Source: Streptomyces sp. NBC_00258 | Lineage (GTDB): Bacteria > Actinomycetota > Actinomycetes > Streptomycetales > Streptomycetaceae | Assembly: GCF_036182465.1 (NCBI RefSeq) | Contig: NZ_CP108081.1 | Span: 1,860,001-1,924,000, forward strand | Direction of reading: 5' to 3' | Length of the DNA stretch: 64,000 bases | In this document: positions 43,169 through 54,009 of the stretch, piece by piece | Position numbering within the stretch: the stretch's first letter is position 1 | Layout of the letters: each line of letters starts with the position of its first letter | The notes under the pieces: generated by a model | Databases searched by the model: none | Seen by the model: only the letters and a program-made list of their open reading frames with translations | What the model was told of the DNA's origin: nothing | Program-made: the position numbers and the translations under genes

Positions 43169-44247
43169 CCCCAATGATCCAGGCAACGGCACCGGCGACG
43201 AGCTCCTCGTCGCCGGCTCCGCCGCCCGCCCCCAAGGACGGCCGGACCTCGGAACGCTCCCTGAGCCGCAGGCTGGCGGCCCGTCCCGAGATCGGCGCGC
43301 TCATCGCGGCGATCGCCGTGTACGTCTTCTTCTTCGCGGTCGCCTCCCCCTTCCGCGAGGCCGGTTCACTGGCCAACGTGCTCTACGAGTCGTCGGTGAT
43401 GGGCATCATGGCCCTCCCGGTGGCCCTGTTGATGATCGGCGGGGAGTTCGACCTCTCCGCCGGCGTGGCCGTGACCACCTCGGCCCTGACGGCCAGCATG
43501 TGGAGCTTCCAGCTCTCCATGAATGTCTGGGTCGGCGTGGTCGTCGCGTTGGTGGTGTCGCTGGCGATCGGCGCGTTCAACGGCTACATGCTCGTACGCA
43601 CCGGGCTGCCGTCGTTCCTGATCACGCTGGGATCGTTCCTGATCCTGCAGGGCGCCAACCTCGCCATCACGAAGATCTTCACCGGCAACGTCGCCACCGA
43701 CTCCATCAGCGACATGGACGGCTTCGACCAGGCCAAGAAGGTCTTCGCCTCCGAGATCAGCATCGGCGACGTCGACGTCAAGATCACCGTCTTCTACTGG
43801 CTCGTTTTCGCCGCCGCCGCGACCTGGCTGCTGCTGCGCACCAAGTTCGGCAACTGGATCTTCGCCACCGGCGGCAACAAGGAATCCGCCCGCGCGGTCG
43901 GCGTCCCCGTCACCTTCACCAAGATCGCCCTGTTCATGGGCGTCGGCGCCGGCGCCTGGTTCGTCGGCATGCACATCCTGTTCTCGTTCAACACCGTCCA
44001 GTCCGGCGAGGGCGTCGGCAACGAATTCCTCTACATCATCGCCGCGGTCATCGGCGGCTGCCTGCTCACCGGCGGCTACGGCTCCGCCATCGGCCCCGTC
44101 ATCGGCGCCTTCATCTTCGGCATGGTCTCCCAGGGCATCGTCTACGCCAACTGGAACCCCGACTGGTTCAAGGCCTTCCTCGGCGTCATGCTCCTGCTCG
44201 CCGCCCTCGTCAATCTGTGGGTCCGCCGCCAGGCCACCCGGAGGTAA
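43165..44247 (+). CDS. Sugar ABC transporter permease (CUT2/RbsC type)
   Basis: The 360-residue membrane protein has about ten hydrophobic segments. It includes the CUT2 signatures ALLMIGGEFDLSAGVAVTTSALTAS and GLPSFLITLGSFLILQGANL, with AVIGGCLLTGGYGSAIGPVIGAFIFGMVSQGI near the C-terminus. It would form a homodimeric channel for the substrate delivered by the lipoprotein. The GTG at 43165 overlaps the upstream stop by four bases. A cytoplasmic N-terminal extension of ~45 residues is Pro/Ser-rich. Confidence 0.93.
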   Translation: MTPMIQATAPATSSSSPAPPPAPKDGRTSERSLSRRLAARPEIGALIAAIAVYVFFFAVASPFREAGSLANVLYESSVMGIMALPVALLMIGGEFDLSAGVAVTTSALTASMWSFQLSMNVWVGVVVALVVSLAIGAFNGYMLVRTGLPSFLITLGSFLILQGANLAITKIFTGNVATDSISDMDGFDQAKKVFASEISIGDVDVKITVFYWLVFAAAATWLLLRTKFGNWIFATGGNKESARAVGVPVTFTKIALFMGVGAGAWFVGMHILFSFNTVQSGEGVGNEFLYIIAAVIGGCLLTGGYGSAIGPVIGAFIFGMVSQGIVYANWNPDWFKAFLGVMLLLAALVNLWVRRQATRR

Positions 44248-44252
44248 AGCCC

Positions 44253-45176
44253 ATGACCGACCACACCACCTCCCCCAACGGCGCCACGGTCAAGGACAAG
44301 CCCGACACCGCCGCCGAGCCGATCGTCGAGCTGAAGGGCGCGGGCAAGGCCTACGGCAACGTCCGCGCCCTGCACACCGTCGACCTGGCGGTATACCCCA
44401 GCCAGGTCACCTGCGTGCTGGGCGACAACGGCGCCGGCAAGTCCACCCTCATCAAAATCATCTCCGGACTGCACCAGCACACCGAGGGCGAATTCCTCAT
44501 CGACGGCACACCGGTGCACCTCAGCACCCCGCGTGAAGCCCTCGACAAGGGCATCGCCACCGTCTACCAGGACCTCGCCACCGTGCCGCTGATGCCGGTG
44601 TGGCGGAACTTCTTCCTCGGCTCCGAGATGACCAAAGGCCCCTGGCCCGTCCGCCGCCTGGACATCGCGAAGATGAAGGCAACCGCGGACCAGGAACTGC
44701 GCAACATGGGCATCATCCTCGACGACCTCGACCAGCCCATCGGCACCCTCTCCGGCGGCCAGCGCCAGTCCGTGGCCATCGCCCGCGCCGTCTACTTCGG
44801 CGCCCGCGTCCTCATCCTCGACGAGCCCACCGCAGCCCTCGGCGTCAAACAGTCCGGCGTCGTCCTGAAGTACATCGCCGCCGCCCGCGACCGCGGCCTG
44901 GGCGTCATCTTCATCACCCACAACCCCCACCACGCCTACATGGTCGGCGACCACTTCAGCGTCCTGCGCCTGGGCACCATGGAACTCTCCGCCGCCCGCG
45001 CCGACGTCAGCCTCGAAGAACTCACCAACCACATGGCCGGCGGCGCCGAACTCGCCGCACTCAAACACGAACTGGCCCAAGTCCGCGGCGTCGACGTCGA
45101 AGAACTCCCCGAAGCCGAAGACCTCAAGACACCCACCACCACCTCTGCTTCCGCCTCCGCCGAAGGCAGAACCTGA
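44253..45176 (+). CDS. Sugar ABC transporter ATP-binding protein (single-domain CUT2)
   Basis: The 307-residue ATPase has Walker A LGDNGAGKSTLIKII, signature LSGGQRQSVAIARAV, Walker B VLILDEPTAAL and the H-loop FITHNPHH. It contains one ABC domain instead of the two fused domains of RbsA, as in FrcA-type CUT2 systems, and so should work as a homodimer. A Glu/Thr/Ser-rich tail of ~30 residues follows. The start is the ATG at 44253, six bases after the permease stop, with GGAGGTAAAG just upstream. Confidence 0.93.
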   Translation: MTDHTTSPNGATVKDKPDTAAEPIVELKGAGKAYGNVRALHTVDLAVYPSQVTCVLGDNGAGKSTLIKIISGLHQHTEGEFLIDGTPVHLSTPREALDKGIATVYQDLATVPLMPVWRNFFLGSEMTKGPWPVRRLDIAKMKATADQELRNMGIILDDLDQPIGTLSGGQRQSVAIARAVYFGARVLILDEPTAALGVKQSGVVLKYIAAARDRGLGVIFITHNPHHAYMVGDHFSVLRLGTMELSAARADVSLEELTNHMAGGAELAALKHELAQVRGVDVEELPEAEDLKTPTTTSASASAEGRT

Positions 45177-45310
45177 CAGCGGCGAACTCATCGGCTGCCG
45201 CCCGCAGCGCGAGGACCACTGGACCGCGGACCACCGCACCGAGGACCGCCGCGCCCAAGGCGCCCCGATCCAACGCTCCACCGCCCCTACCGACCCGAAG
45301 GCATTTCCTC

Positions 45311-46168
45311 ATGAAGATCGCCCTCGATCCGTACATGATCCGCAGCACCCCACTGCTCGAACTACCCTCTGTGGTGGCCGAGTTGGGCTACGAGTGGATC
45401 GAGCTGTCCCCCCGCGAGGACTTCATCCCGTTCTTCCGCCATCCCCGTGTCGACGACGCGACCGTACGGAAGTTCCGCAAGGCCCTGGACGCAGCGGGCG
45501 TCGGCATCTCCTCGATGCTGCCCCTGTTCCGCTGGTCCGGGCCGGACGAGGACGACCGACAGGCCGCCGTACGGTACTGGAAGCGGTCCATCCAGATCGC
45601 CGCCGACCTCGGTGTGGACAGCATGATCTCCGAGTTCAACGGCCGCCCGGAGCAAGCCGACCGCAGCGAGGCGCAGTTCTGGAAGACCCTCGACGAACTC
45701 CTCCCGGTCTTCGAGCGCGAGGGCATTCACCTCGCCCTGGAACCGCACCCGGACGACTTCATCGAGAACGGCTACGACGCGGTCAACCTGATCCGGGGCA
45801 TCAACCACCCCAACGTCACGTTCCTGTACTGCGCCCCGCACACCTTCCACATCGGCAACGACGCCCCCGGCATCATCCAGTACGCCGGCGACCTGCTGAC
45901 CCACGTGCACCTCGCCGACGCCTTCGACCACACGGCGTCGTCCGGCAACCGGTACATCCTCAATCCGCCCGGCACCCCCGCGCGGATCCACCAGCACCTG
46001 GACATCGGGCAGGGCGAGGTCGACTTCGGCGAGCTCTTCCGGGAGCTGAAGGCGAACAACTTCGACGGCACGCTGACCGCCTGCGTGTTCGCGTGGGAGG
46101 AACGAGCCCACGAGTCCTCGCGGCTCATGCGCGAGAAGATCGACGGATACCTGGCCGCCGGGTCCTGA
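45311..46168 (+). CDS. iolH: TIM-barrel sugar phosphate isomerase/epimerase, IolH-like
   Basis: The 285-residue product is a xylose-isomerase-like TIM barrel with metal ligands in LALEPHPDDFIENG, HTFHIGND, THVHLAD and DIGQGEVDF. The opening MKIALDPYMIRSTPLLELPSVVAELGYEWIELSPREDF resembles IolH, a protein of inositol operons whose exact reaction is uncertain. It could stand in for inosose dehydratase (IolE) or an inosose isomerase. It lies 134 bases after the ATPase and ends the transporter operon, before a terminator. Confidence 0.8.
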   Translation: MKIALDPYMIRSTPLLELPSVVAELGYEWIELSPREDFIPFFRHPRVDDATVRKFRKALDAAGVGISSMLPLFRWSGPDEDDRQAAVRYWKRSIQIAADLGVDSMISEFNGRPEQADRSEAQFWKTLDELLPVFEREGIHLALEPHPDDFIENGYDAVNLIRGINHPNVTFLYCAPHTFHIGNDAPGIIQYAGDLLTHVHLADAFDHTASSGNRYILNPPGTPARIHQHLDIGQGEVDFGELFRELKANNFDGTLTACVFAWEERAHESSRLMREKIDGYLAAGS

Positions 46169-46240
46169 CAGGCGCTGACGGGTCCTAATGGGCTCTGACG
46201 GGCCCAGCCCCCCGGCACCGTACGCGTGGTGGCTCTTCCC

Positions 46241-46274
46241 GACTCGGGCCTGACCTGCGGATCAGGCCCGAGTC
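46241..46274 (+). terminator. Terminator after the transporter/IolH operon
   Basis: GACTCGGGCCTGA and TCAGGCCCGAGTC form a perfect 13-bp stem with an 8-base loop, 72 bases after the IolH-like stop. Confidence 0.8.
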
Positions 46275-46405
46275 ACCGAGTCACCAGGCCTGCACACCGC
46301 GGATGAACCGGCGCACGGCGCCGGCCTCCGGCCCTCGCCACCGTCGTTTCTCATCGACCTCGCGGCGCGGCCATCAGGCCCGCGAAATCTCGTAGTAACA
46401 ACCTA

Positions 46406-46466
46406 TTGACAGGACATTTAAGCGAAGGCATCGTTCTCCGCTGTAGGCGCTTTTAAAGCGCTTTAA
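46406..46466 (+). promoter_or_regulatory. iolC operon promoter with LacI-type operator
   Basis: TTGACA at 46406-46411 is a consensus -35 box, although a -10 box is not clear (CATCGT at 46429 is weak). The 14-bp palindrome TTAAAGCGCTTTAA occupies 46453-46466, 44 bases before the iolC start, and is identical to the copy at 41547-41560. The remaining 342-base intergenic region holds the upstream terminator and no gene. Confidence 0.75.
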
Positions 46467-46510
46467 GTCCACCGTCCCCGGGGATCTCCGGAGCGAAGGG
46501 AAACCGCGTT

Positions 46511-47485
46511 ATGCCGTTGGAAGTGCTGACCATGGGCCGCGTCGGAGTGGATGTGTATCCGCTCCAGACAGGCGTGGGACTGGCCGAGGTCACCTCGTTC
46601 GGCAAGTACCTGGGCGGCAGCCCGACCAACGTCGCCGTCGCCGCCGCCCGTTACGGGCACTCCGCGGCCGTGATCACCAAGACCGGCCGCGACCCGTTCG
46701 GGGACTTCGTCCGCACGGCCCTGGACGGCTACGGCGTCGACACCCGCTTCGTCGGTACGTCGGACATCGCGCCGACCCCGGTGACCTTCTGCGAGATCTT
46801 CCCGCCGGACGACTTCCCGCTCTACTTCTACCGCCTGCCGAAGGCTCCCGACCTGGACATCCGCTCCGACGAGCTCGACCTCGCGGCGGTGCGCGACGCC
46901 CGCGTCTTCTGGATCACCGGAACGGGACTGAGTGAGAACCCGAGCCGCCCGGCCACCCTCGCCGCCCTGGCACACCGGGCGAAGGCGGGGACGACGGTCT
47001 TCGACCTCGACTGGCGGCCGATGTTCTGGAAGGACCCGGCAGCGGCCCGTACGTACTACGCCGAGGCGCTGCGCCACACCACCGTCGCCGTGGGCAACCT
47101 CGACGAGTGCGAGGTCGCCACCGGTGAGCGCGAGCCGTACGCGGCCGCGAAGGCGCTGCTCGCCGCCGGGGTCGAACTCGCCGTGGTGAAGCAGGGACCC
47201 AAGGGCGTGCTCGCCATGAACCGGGACGGCTCGACCGCCGAGATCCCGCCGGTCCCGGTGGACGTGGTCAACGGCCTCGGCGCCGGAGACGCCTTCGGCG
47301 GCGCGCTCTGCCACGGACTGCTGTCCGGCTGGGACACCCGCCGCACGGTCGCCTTCGCCAACGCCGCCGGCGCCATCGTCGCGGGCCGGCTGTCCTGCTC
47401 CGACGCCATGCCGACCGAGGCCGAGGTCGACACCAAGCTCCGCGAGGTCTCGCTCGCCTCCAGCTCCACCGAACGAGAGGTGTGA
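46511..47485 (+). CDS. iolC: 5-dehydro-2-deoxygluconokinase
   Basis: The 324-residue PfkB-family kinase phosphorylates 5-dehydro-2-deoxy-D-gluconate in myo-inositol catabolism. Family motifs are TSFGKYLGGSPTNVAVAAARYG near the N-terminus and the catalytic anion hole NGLGAGDAFGGALCHG near residue 257, containing the base Asp. ITGTGLSENPSR and FDLDWRPMFWKD are characteristic of IolC. The ATG at 46511 begins the catabolic operon iolC-aldolase-iolB-iolD-mmsA. A LacI-type operator lies 44 bases upstream. Confidence 0.94.
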   Translation: MPLEVLTMGRVGVDVYPLQTGVGLAEVTSFGKYLGGSPTNVAVAAARYGHSAAVITKTGRDPFGDFVRTALDGYGVDTRFVGTSDIAPTPVTFCEIFPPDDFPLYFYRLPKAPDLDIRSDELDLAAVRDARVFWITGTGLSENPSRPATLAALAHRAKAGTTVFDLDWRPMFWKDPAAARTYYAEALRHTTVAVGNLDECEVATGEREPYAAAKALLAAGVELAVVKQGPKGVLAMNRDGSTAEIPPVPVDVVNGLGAGDAFGGALCHGLLSGWDTRRTVAFANAAGAIVAGRLSCSDAMPTEAEVDTKLREVSLASSSTEREV

Positions 47486-47489
47486 CGAC

Positions 47490-48362
47490 GTGCTGTCCGA
47501 CAACGTGAGCCGGATCGTGGAGGCCCGGGTCAGTGATCCCGGTGCCGTCGCGGCGGCCGCCGCGCGACGTGTGCGGGCCACCTCGCCGCTCGGCGGGCAC
47601 GGCAAGGCGATGATCATCGCGGCGGACCATCCCGCGCGCGGTGCCAACGGCGTCGGCGACGATCCCACCGCCATGGCCGACCGCTTCAAGCTGCTGGACC
47701 GCCTGTGCGTCGCCCTGGAGCGGCCCGGCGTGACCGGTGTGCTGGCCACCGCGGACATCCTGGACGACCTGCTGCTGCTCGGCGTGCTCGACGGCAAGAG
47801 CGTCTTCGGCTCGATGAACCGGGCCGGGCTCGCGGGGTCGGTCTTCGAGATCGACGACCGCTTCACCGGCTACGACGCCGAGACGATCGCCGCGATGCGT
47901 TTCGACGGCGGCAAGATGCTCACCCGCATCGCCCTCCAGGACCCGGCGACGCCCTCCGTCCTGGAGAACACCGCCCGCGCGGTCGACGAGCTGAACGACC
48001 GTCAACTCATAGCACTGGTCGAGCCGTTCCTCTCCAGCTGGCAGGACGGCAGGGTCCGCAACGACCTCTCCACCGACGCCGTCATCAAGTCGGTCACCAT
48101 CGCCTCGGGGCTCGGCCGCCGCAGTGCCTACACCTGGCTGAAGCTGCCGGTCGTGGAGGACATGGAGCGCGTCCTCTCCGCCTCCACCCTGCCTGCGCTC
48201 CTGCTGGGCGGTGAGGTCACCGACCCGGACGCGGCCTTCGCCTCCTGGGGCAAGGCCCTCAAGCAGCCCACCGCACAGGGCCTGGTCGTGGGCCGTTCCC
48301 TGCTCTACCCCGCAGGCGGCGACGTTGCCGGTGCGGTGGACCGGGCGGTGAGCCTCCTGTGA
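47490..48362 (+). CDS. Cgl0158-family (beta/alpha)8 aldolase-like protein
   Basis: The 290-residue barrel protein resembles the actinobacterial Cgl0158 family, which has a deoxyribose-phosphate-aldolase/class I aldolase fold. Segments are GGHGKAMIIAADHPARG, FDGGKMLTRIALQDP and LKLPVVEDMERVL, with Lys residues placed for Schiff-base chemistry. In iol operons lacking IolJ it is the obvious candidate to split 2-deoxy-5-keto-gluconate 6-phosphate into dihydroxyacetone phosphate and malonic semialdehyde. This is inferred from position. The start is GTG at 47490, four bases after iolC. Confidence 0.82.
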   Translation: MLSDNVSRIVEARVSDPGAVAAAAARRVRATSPLGGHGKAMIIAADHPARGANGVGDDPTAMADRFKLLDRLCVALERPGVTGVLATADILDDLLLLGVLDGKSVFGSMNRAGLAGSVFEIDDRFTGYDAETIAAMRFDGGKMLTRIALQDPATPSVLENTARAVDELNDRQLIALVEPFLSSWQDGRVRNDLSTDAVIKSVTIASGLGRRSAYTWLKLPVVEDMERVLSASTLPALLLGGEVTDPDAAFASWGKALKQPTAQGLVVGRSLLYPAGGDVAGAVDRAVSLL

Positions 48363-49252
48363 GCGACACGAGCAAGTACCACCTCCCCCACGGGACTTCG
48401 GCCGACGGTCCGTACGACCTCGTGGTCACGCCCGAGTCGGCGGGCTGGGGATACTCCGGCCTCAGGATCCTGACCCTGAGGCCGGGCGAGGCGCACGCCC
48501 TGTCCACCGGGGATTCCGAGTTCCTGGTCCTGCCGCTGACGGGCTCCTGCACCGTCACCACGGACGGCAAGGCCTTCGAACTCGCCGGACGGACAGGCGT
48601 GTTCGCCTCGGCCACCGACTTCGCGTATCTCCCGCGTGCGTCGGAATCCCTGATCAGCAGCGCGCAGGGAGGTCTGTTCGCGCTGCCCTCCGCCCGTACC
48701 GAGCGGGGAGGTCACTCGGCTCGGTACGGGCGCAAGGAGGACGTGCCCGTCGAGCTGCGCGGAGCCGGGAACTGCTCCCGCCAGGTCAACAACTACTGCC
48801 TGCCGGGCACGTTCGAGGCCGAGCAGCTGCTGGTGTGCGAGGTGCTCACCCCGGGCGGCAACTGGTCCTCGTACCCGCCGCACAAGCACGACGAGGTCCG
48901 CACGGACGACAGCGGCAACCCGGTCGAGTCCGAGCTGGAGGAGATCTACTACTTCCAGGTCGCGGGCGAGGGCGGCTTCGCCTACCAGCGGGTCTACGGC
49001 ACACAGGCGCGGCCGATCGACGTGCTCGCCGAGGTCCGTTCCGGCGACACCGTCCTGATCCCGCACGGCTGGCACGGCCCGTCGATCGCCGCGCCCGGCT
49101 ACGACCTGTACTACCTCAACGTCATGGCGGGCCCCGGCCAGCACCGCGCCTGGCTGATCTGCGACGACCCCGCCCACGGGTGGGTCCGCGGCACCTGGGA
49201 GTCCCAGGAGAGCGACCCCCGGCTGCCGTTCGGGGCCAAGGAGACCGAGTGA
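48359..49252 (+). CDS. iolB: 5-deoxy-glucuronate isomerase
   Basis: The 297-residue bicupin isomerises 5-deoxy-D-glucuronate to 5-dehydro-2-deoxy-D-gluconate, between IolD and IolC. The second cupin has the metal ligands in YPPHKHDEV and EIYYFQV, and the later His in LIPHGWHGPSIAAPGYDLYYLNVMAG. The GTG at 48359 overlaps the aldolase stop (GTGA), and its own stop overlaps the iolD ATG by one base. Confidence 0.95.
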   Translation: MSDTSKYHLPHGTSADGPYDLVVTPESAGWGYSGLRILTLRPGEAHALSTGDSEFLVLPLTGSCTVTTDGKAFELAGRTGVFASATDFAYLPRASESLISSAQGGLFALPSARTERGGHSARYGRKEDVPVELRGAGNCSRQVNNYCLPGTFEAEQLLVCEVLTPGGNWSSYPPHKHDEVRTDDSGNPVESELEEIYYFQVAGEGGFAYQRVYGTQARPIDVLAEVRSGDTVLIPHGWHGPSIAAPGYDLYYLNVMAGPGQHRAWLICDDPAHGWVRGTWESQESDPRLPFGAKETE

Positions 49253-51135
49253 TGGAAACGATCAGGCTCACCACCGCGCAGGCCCTCGTGCGCTTCCTGG
49301 CGAACCAGTACAGCGAGCGCGACGGCCAGGAGCAGCGGCTGATCCCCGGGGTCTGGGGCATCTTCGGGCACGGCAACGTGGCCGGTCTGGGCCAGGCGCT
49401 ACTGCAGGCCGCCGTCACCCAAGAGGCAGACCTGCCCTACTACTTGGCCCGCAACGAGCAGGGCATGGTGCACGCGTCGGTGGCGTACGCGAAGATGCGC
49501 GACCGGCTGGCGACCTTCGCCTGCTCGGCGTCGACCGGACCCGGCTCCACGAACATGATCACCGGTGCGGCCCTGGCGACGACCAACCGGATCCCTGTCC
49601 TGCTGCTGCCCAGCGACATGTTCGCGACCCGTGCCGCCGACCCCGTCCTCCAGCAGCTGGAGGACACCCGCGGCGGGGACGTCACGGTCAACGACGCCTT
49701 CAGGGCCGTGTCCAAGTACTTCGACCGGATCTCCCGGCCCGAGCAGCTGATCCCCGCCGCTCTCGCGGCGATGCGGGTGCTCACCGACCCGGTCGAGACC
49801 GGCGCCGTCACGCTCTCGCTGCCCCAGGACGTCCAGGCCGAGGCTTACGACTGGCCTGTCTCCTTCTTCCGGCGCCGGGTCTGGCACGTGGGCCGCCCGG
49901 TACCGGAGCAGGCCGCCGTCGAGCGGGCCGCGCGTCTGTTGCGCGGTGCCCGCAGGCCGCTGATCGTGGCCGGCGGCGGTGCCGTCTACTCCGGCGCCGA
50001 GACCCAGTTGCGGGCCTTCGCCGAGGCCACCGGCATCCCGGTGGCGGACACCCACGCAGGCAAGGGCACGGTGCCCTGGGACCACCCCTACGCGGTCGGC
50101 GGCATCGGTTCGACCGGCTCGTACGCGGCGAACGAACTCGCGCGCGAGGCGGACGTCGTCCTCGGGATCGGCACCCGGTACTCCGACTTCACCACTGCCA
50201 GCCACACCGTCTTCGGCGACCCGGACGTCACGTTCGTCAACCTCAACGTGGCACGCCTGGACGCCGTGAAGCACTCGGCGGAACCGCTGGTGGCCGACGC
50301 CCGGCTCGGCATCCAGGCCCTCGCGGGCGCGCTGACGGACTGGGAGGTCGCCCCGGAGTACCGCGACCGCACACGCCAACTCATCGCCCGGACACGGGAG
50401 ATCGAGGAGGAGTGCTTCGCGACCGACCGCAACACCGGTGAACTGCCCGCCCAGACCCAGATCCTGGGCGCGCTCAATGACGTCCTGGGCAACCGTGACG
50501 TCGTCATCAACGCGGCCGGCTCCATGCCCGGCGACCTGCAACAGCTGTGGCGGGCACGGGATCCGAAGGCCTACCACGTCGAGTACGCGTACTCCTGCAT
50601 GGGCTACGAGGTCGCCGCCGGCGTCGGCACGAGGATGGCCGACCCGTCGCGCGAGGTCGTCGTACTCGTCGGCGACGGCTCGTATCTGATGATGGCTCAG
50701 GAGATCGTGACCATGGTCTCCGAGGGACTGAAGGTCATCATCGTCCTCGTCCAGAACCACGGCTTCGCCTCCATCGGCGCCCTGTCCGAGTCACTCGGCT
50801 CGCAGCGGTTCGGCACCAAGTACCGCTACCGCAACGGAGATTCGGGACAGCTCGACGGCGACGTACTCCCCGTCGACCTCGCCGCCAACGCCTCCTCGCT
50901 CGGTGCGGACGTACTGCACGCCACCTCCGTCGACAAGTTCCGTGCGGCGATGGAGAAGGCGAAGGCGGCCACCCGCACCACGGTCGTGCACGTCGAGACC
51001 GACCTGTACGGGCCGAACCCGCCCGGCCACGGCTGGTGGGACGTGCCGGTGAGCCAGACCTCCACCCTGGACTCCACCCGTGACGCGTACGAGACGTACG
51101 CCGCCCGCAAGCAGGCCCAGCGCCACTACCTGTAA
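49252..51135 (+). CDS. iolD: 3D-(3,5/4)-trihydroxycyclohexane-1,2-dione hydrolase
   Basis: The 627-residue thiamine-diphosphate enzyme opens the ring of trihydroxycyclohexane-dione to give 5-deoxy-glucuronate. It shows the three-domain ThDP layout. The activating Glu lies in the N-terminal LPYYLARNEQGMVHASVAYAK region. The C-terminal metal/diphosphate motif is VVVLVGDGSYLMMAQEIVTMVSEGLKVIIVLVQNHGFASIG. The ATG at 49252 shares a base with the iolB stop, so the genes are tightly coupled. Confidence 0.95.
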   Translation: METIRLTTAQALVRFLANQYSERDGQEQRLIPGVWGIFGHGNVAGLGQALLQAAVTQEADLPYYLARNEQGMVHASVAYAKMRDRLATFACSASTGPGSTNMITGAALATTNRIPVLLLPSDMFATRAADPVLQQLEDTRGGDVTVNDAFRAVSKYFDRISRPEQLIPAALAAMRVLTDPVETGAVTLSLPQDVQAEAYDWPVSFFRRRVWHVGRPVPEQAAVERAARLLRGARRPLIVAGGGAVYSGAETQLRAFAEATGIPVADTHAGKGTVPWDHPYAVGGIGSTGSYAANELAREADVVLGIGTRYSDFTTASHTVFGDPDVTFVNLNVARLDAVKHSAEPLVADARLGIQALAGALTDWEVAPEYRDRTRQLIARTREIEEECFATDRNTGELPAQTQILGALNDVLGNRDVVINAAGSMPGDLQQLWRARDPKAYHVEYAYSCMGYEVAAGVGTRMADPSREVVVLVGDGSYLMMAQEIVTMVSEGLKVIIVLVQNHGFASIGALSESLGSQRFGTKYRYRNGDSGQLDGDVLPVDLAANASSLGADVLHATSVDKFRAAMEKAKAATRTTVVHVETDLYGPNPPGHGWWDVPVSQTSTLDSTRDAYETYAARKQAQRHYL

Positions 51136-51164
51136 GTCCCGTCCCCGCAAAGGAAACCCGCACC

Positions 51165-52661
<1,497 letters not shown>

Positions 52662-52785
52662 CGGTTCGCCCTTCCCGCAGGAGCACGACTTCCCCACGAC
52701 AACTGCCAGGAGGTGGCCATGGACGTCAGGGACGACGCGACCGAGGCCCCCACACCAAGCACCACCAACGCGAAAGGCCCCCGCC

Positions 52786-53982
52786 ATGACCACGTCCGCC
52801 AAACCCATCTCCGTCGCGGTGATCGGAGCCGGCATGGCCGGCCGCAGCCATGCGGCCGGCTACCGCAACGTCAACACGGTCTTCGGTGCCGGCCTGCCGC
52901 CGGTCCGCCTTGCCGCGATCGCCGACGCCAACGCCGAACTCGGCGAGGACGCCGCCCGCCGTTACGGGTACGAGAAGGCGCTCCCGAGCTGGGAGGCCGT
53001 CGTCGAGGACCCGACGATCGACGCGGTGAGCATCGTCGTGGGCAACGCCCTGCACCGCCCGATCGCGGAGGCGCTGGTCGCCGCGGGCAAGCACGTGCTG
53101 TGCGAGAAGCCGCTGGCCGGGTCGTTGGAGGACGCCCGTGCGATGGCCGAGTTGGAGCGCACCGCCGAGGTCGTGACCGCTGTCGGGTACACCTTCCGGC
53201 GTTCCCCGGGCATCGCGGCGATCCGCGAGCATGTCCGACGCGCCGAGCTGGGCGATCTCTCGCTGTTCAGCGGCCGGTACTGGTGCGACTACGCGACCGA
53301 CCCGAAGGGGCCGCTGACCTGGCGGTTCAAGGGCGGCCCCGGTTCCGGTGCGCTCGGTGACGTCGGCTCGCACGTCATCGACGTCGCCGAGTACGTCGCC
53401 GGTCCCATCACCTCGGTCTCCGGTGCCTCGCTGTCGACGCAGATCCCCAAGCGGCCCCTGCCGCTGGGCGCTGTCGTCGGGCACAACGCCGCGCCGGTCT
53501 CCGACGAGTTCGGCGAGGTCGAGAACGAGGACACCGCGTCCTTCACCGCCCGCTTCGAGTCCGGGCTCGTGGGCACCTTCTCGGTGACGCGCACCGGCTT
53601 CGGCCTGCCCAACGGGCTCGCCTTCGACGTCCTCGGCCTCGGCGGCCGAGCCGCGTTCGACCAGCACAGGCCCGCCGAGTACCTCTTCGACGACGCCCAG
53701 CCCGAGGCCCGTACGCGCGGCGCCCGGCAGATCATCGCCGGTCCGCAGATGCCGTACTTCGCGGGCGGGGTCCCGATGGAGGCGCCCGGTGTGGGCGCCA
53801 GCAACGCCGACAACTTCACCTACCAGGCCCGTGCCTTCCTCGACCAGGTCGCGGGTGCCGCCGACCCGAGGCCGGCCTGTGCCACCTTCGCCGACGCACT
53901 GCGGACCATGGAGATCATCCGGGCCGTCGTCGAGTCGTCCCGGATCGGCGGTGCCGCCGTCACCGTTCCGCCCGCAGCCTGA
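52786..53982 (+). CDS. Gfo/Idh/MocA family oxidoreductase, probable inositol dehydrogenase
   Basis: The 398-residue protein has an NAD loop VAVIGAGMAGRSHAAGY, the catalytic Lys in VLCEKPLAGS and a downstream GALGDVGSHVIDVAEYV with the active-site Asp and His. It is longer than canonical IolG (~340 residues), with a C-terminal insert (PYFAGGVPMEAPGVGASNAD). This long subgroup oxidises cyclic polyols or sugars. Its place after mmsA, 124 bases on, suggests myo- or chiro-inositol or a related sugar. The remnant at 41667 looks like a second copy. The start is the ATG at 52786. Confidence 0.85.
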   Translation: MTTSAKPISVAVIGAGMAGRSHAAGYRNVNTVFGAGLPPVRLAAIADANAELGEDAARRYGYEKALPSWEAVVEDPTIDAVSIVVGNALHRPIAEALVAAGKHVLCEKPLAGSLEDARAMAELERTAEVVTAVGYTFRRSPGIAAIREHVRRAELGDLSLFSGRYWCDYATDPKGPLTWRFKGGPGSGALGDVGSHVIDVAEYVAGPITSVSGASLSTQIPKRPLPLGAVVGHNAAPVSDEFGEVENEDTASFTARFESGLVGTFSVTRTGFGLPNGLAFDVLGLGGRAAFDQHRPAEYLFDDAQPEARTRGARQIIAGPQMPYFAGGVPMEAPGVGASNADNFTYQARAFLDQVAGAADPRPACATFADALRTMEIIRAVVESSRIGGAAVTVPPAA

Positions 53983-54009
53983 CCCCTCCCGCACAGAAGG
54001 AAGAGACAC

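Noticed and set aside
52713..52785. A start with a strong AGGAGG site before the Gfo/Idh gene
   Set aside because: The frame runs out of phase through the real dehydrogenase gene. At most it encodes a short remnant.
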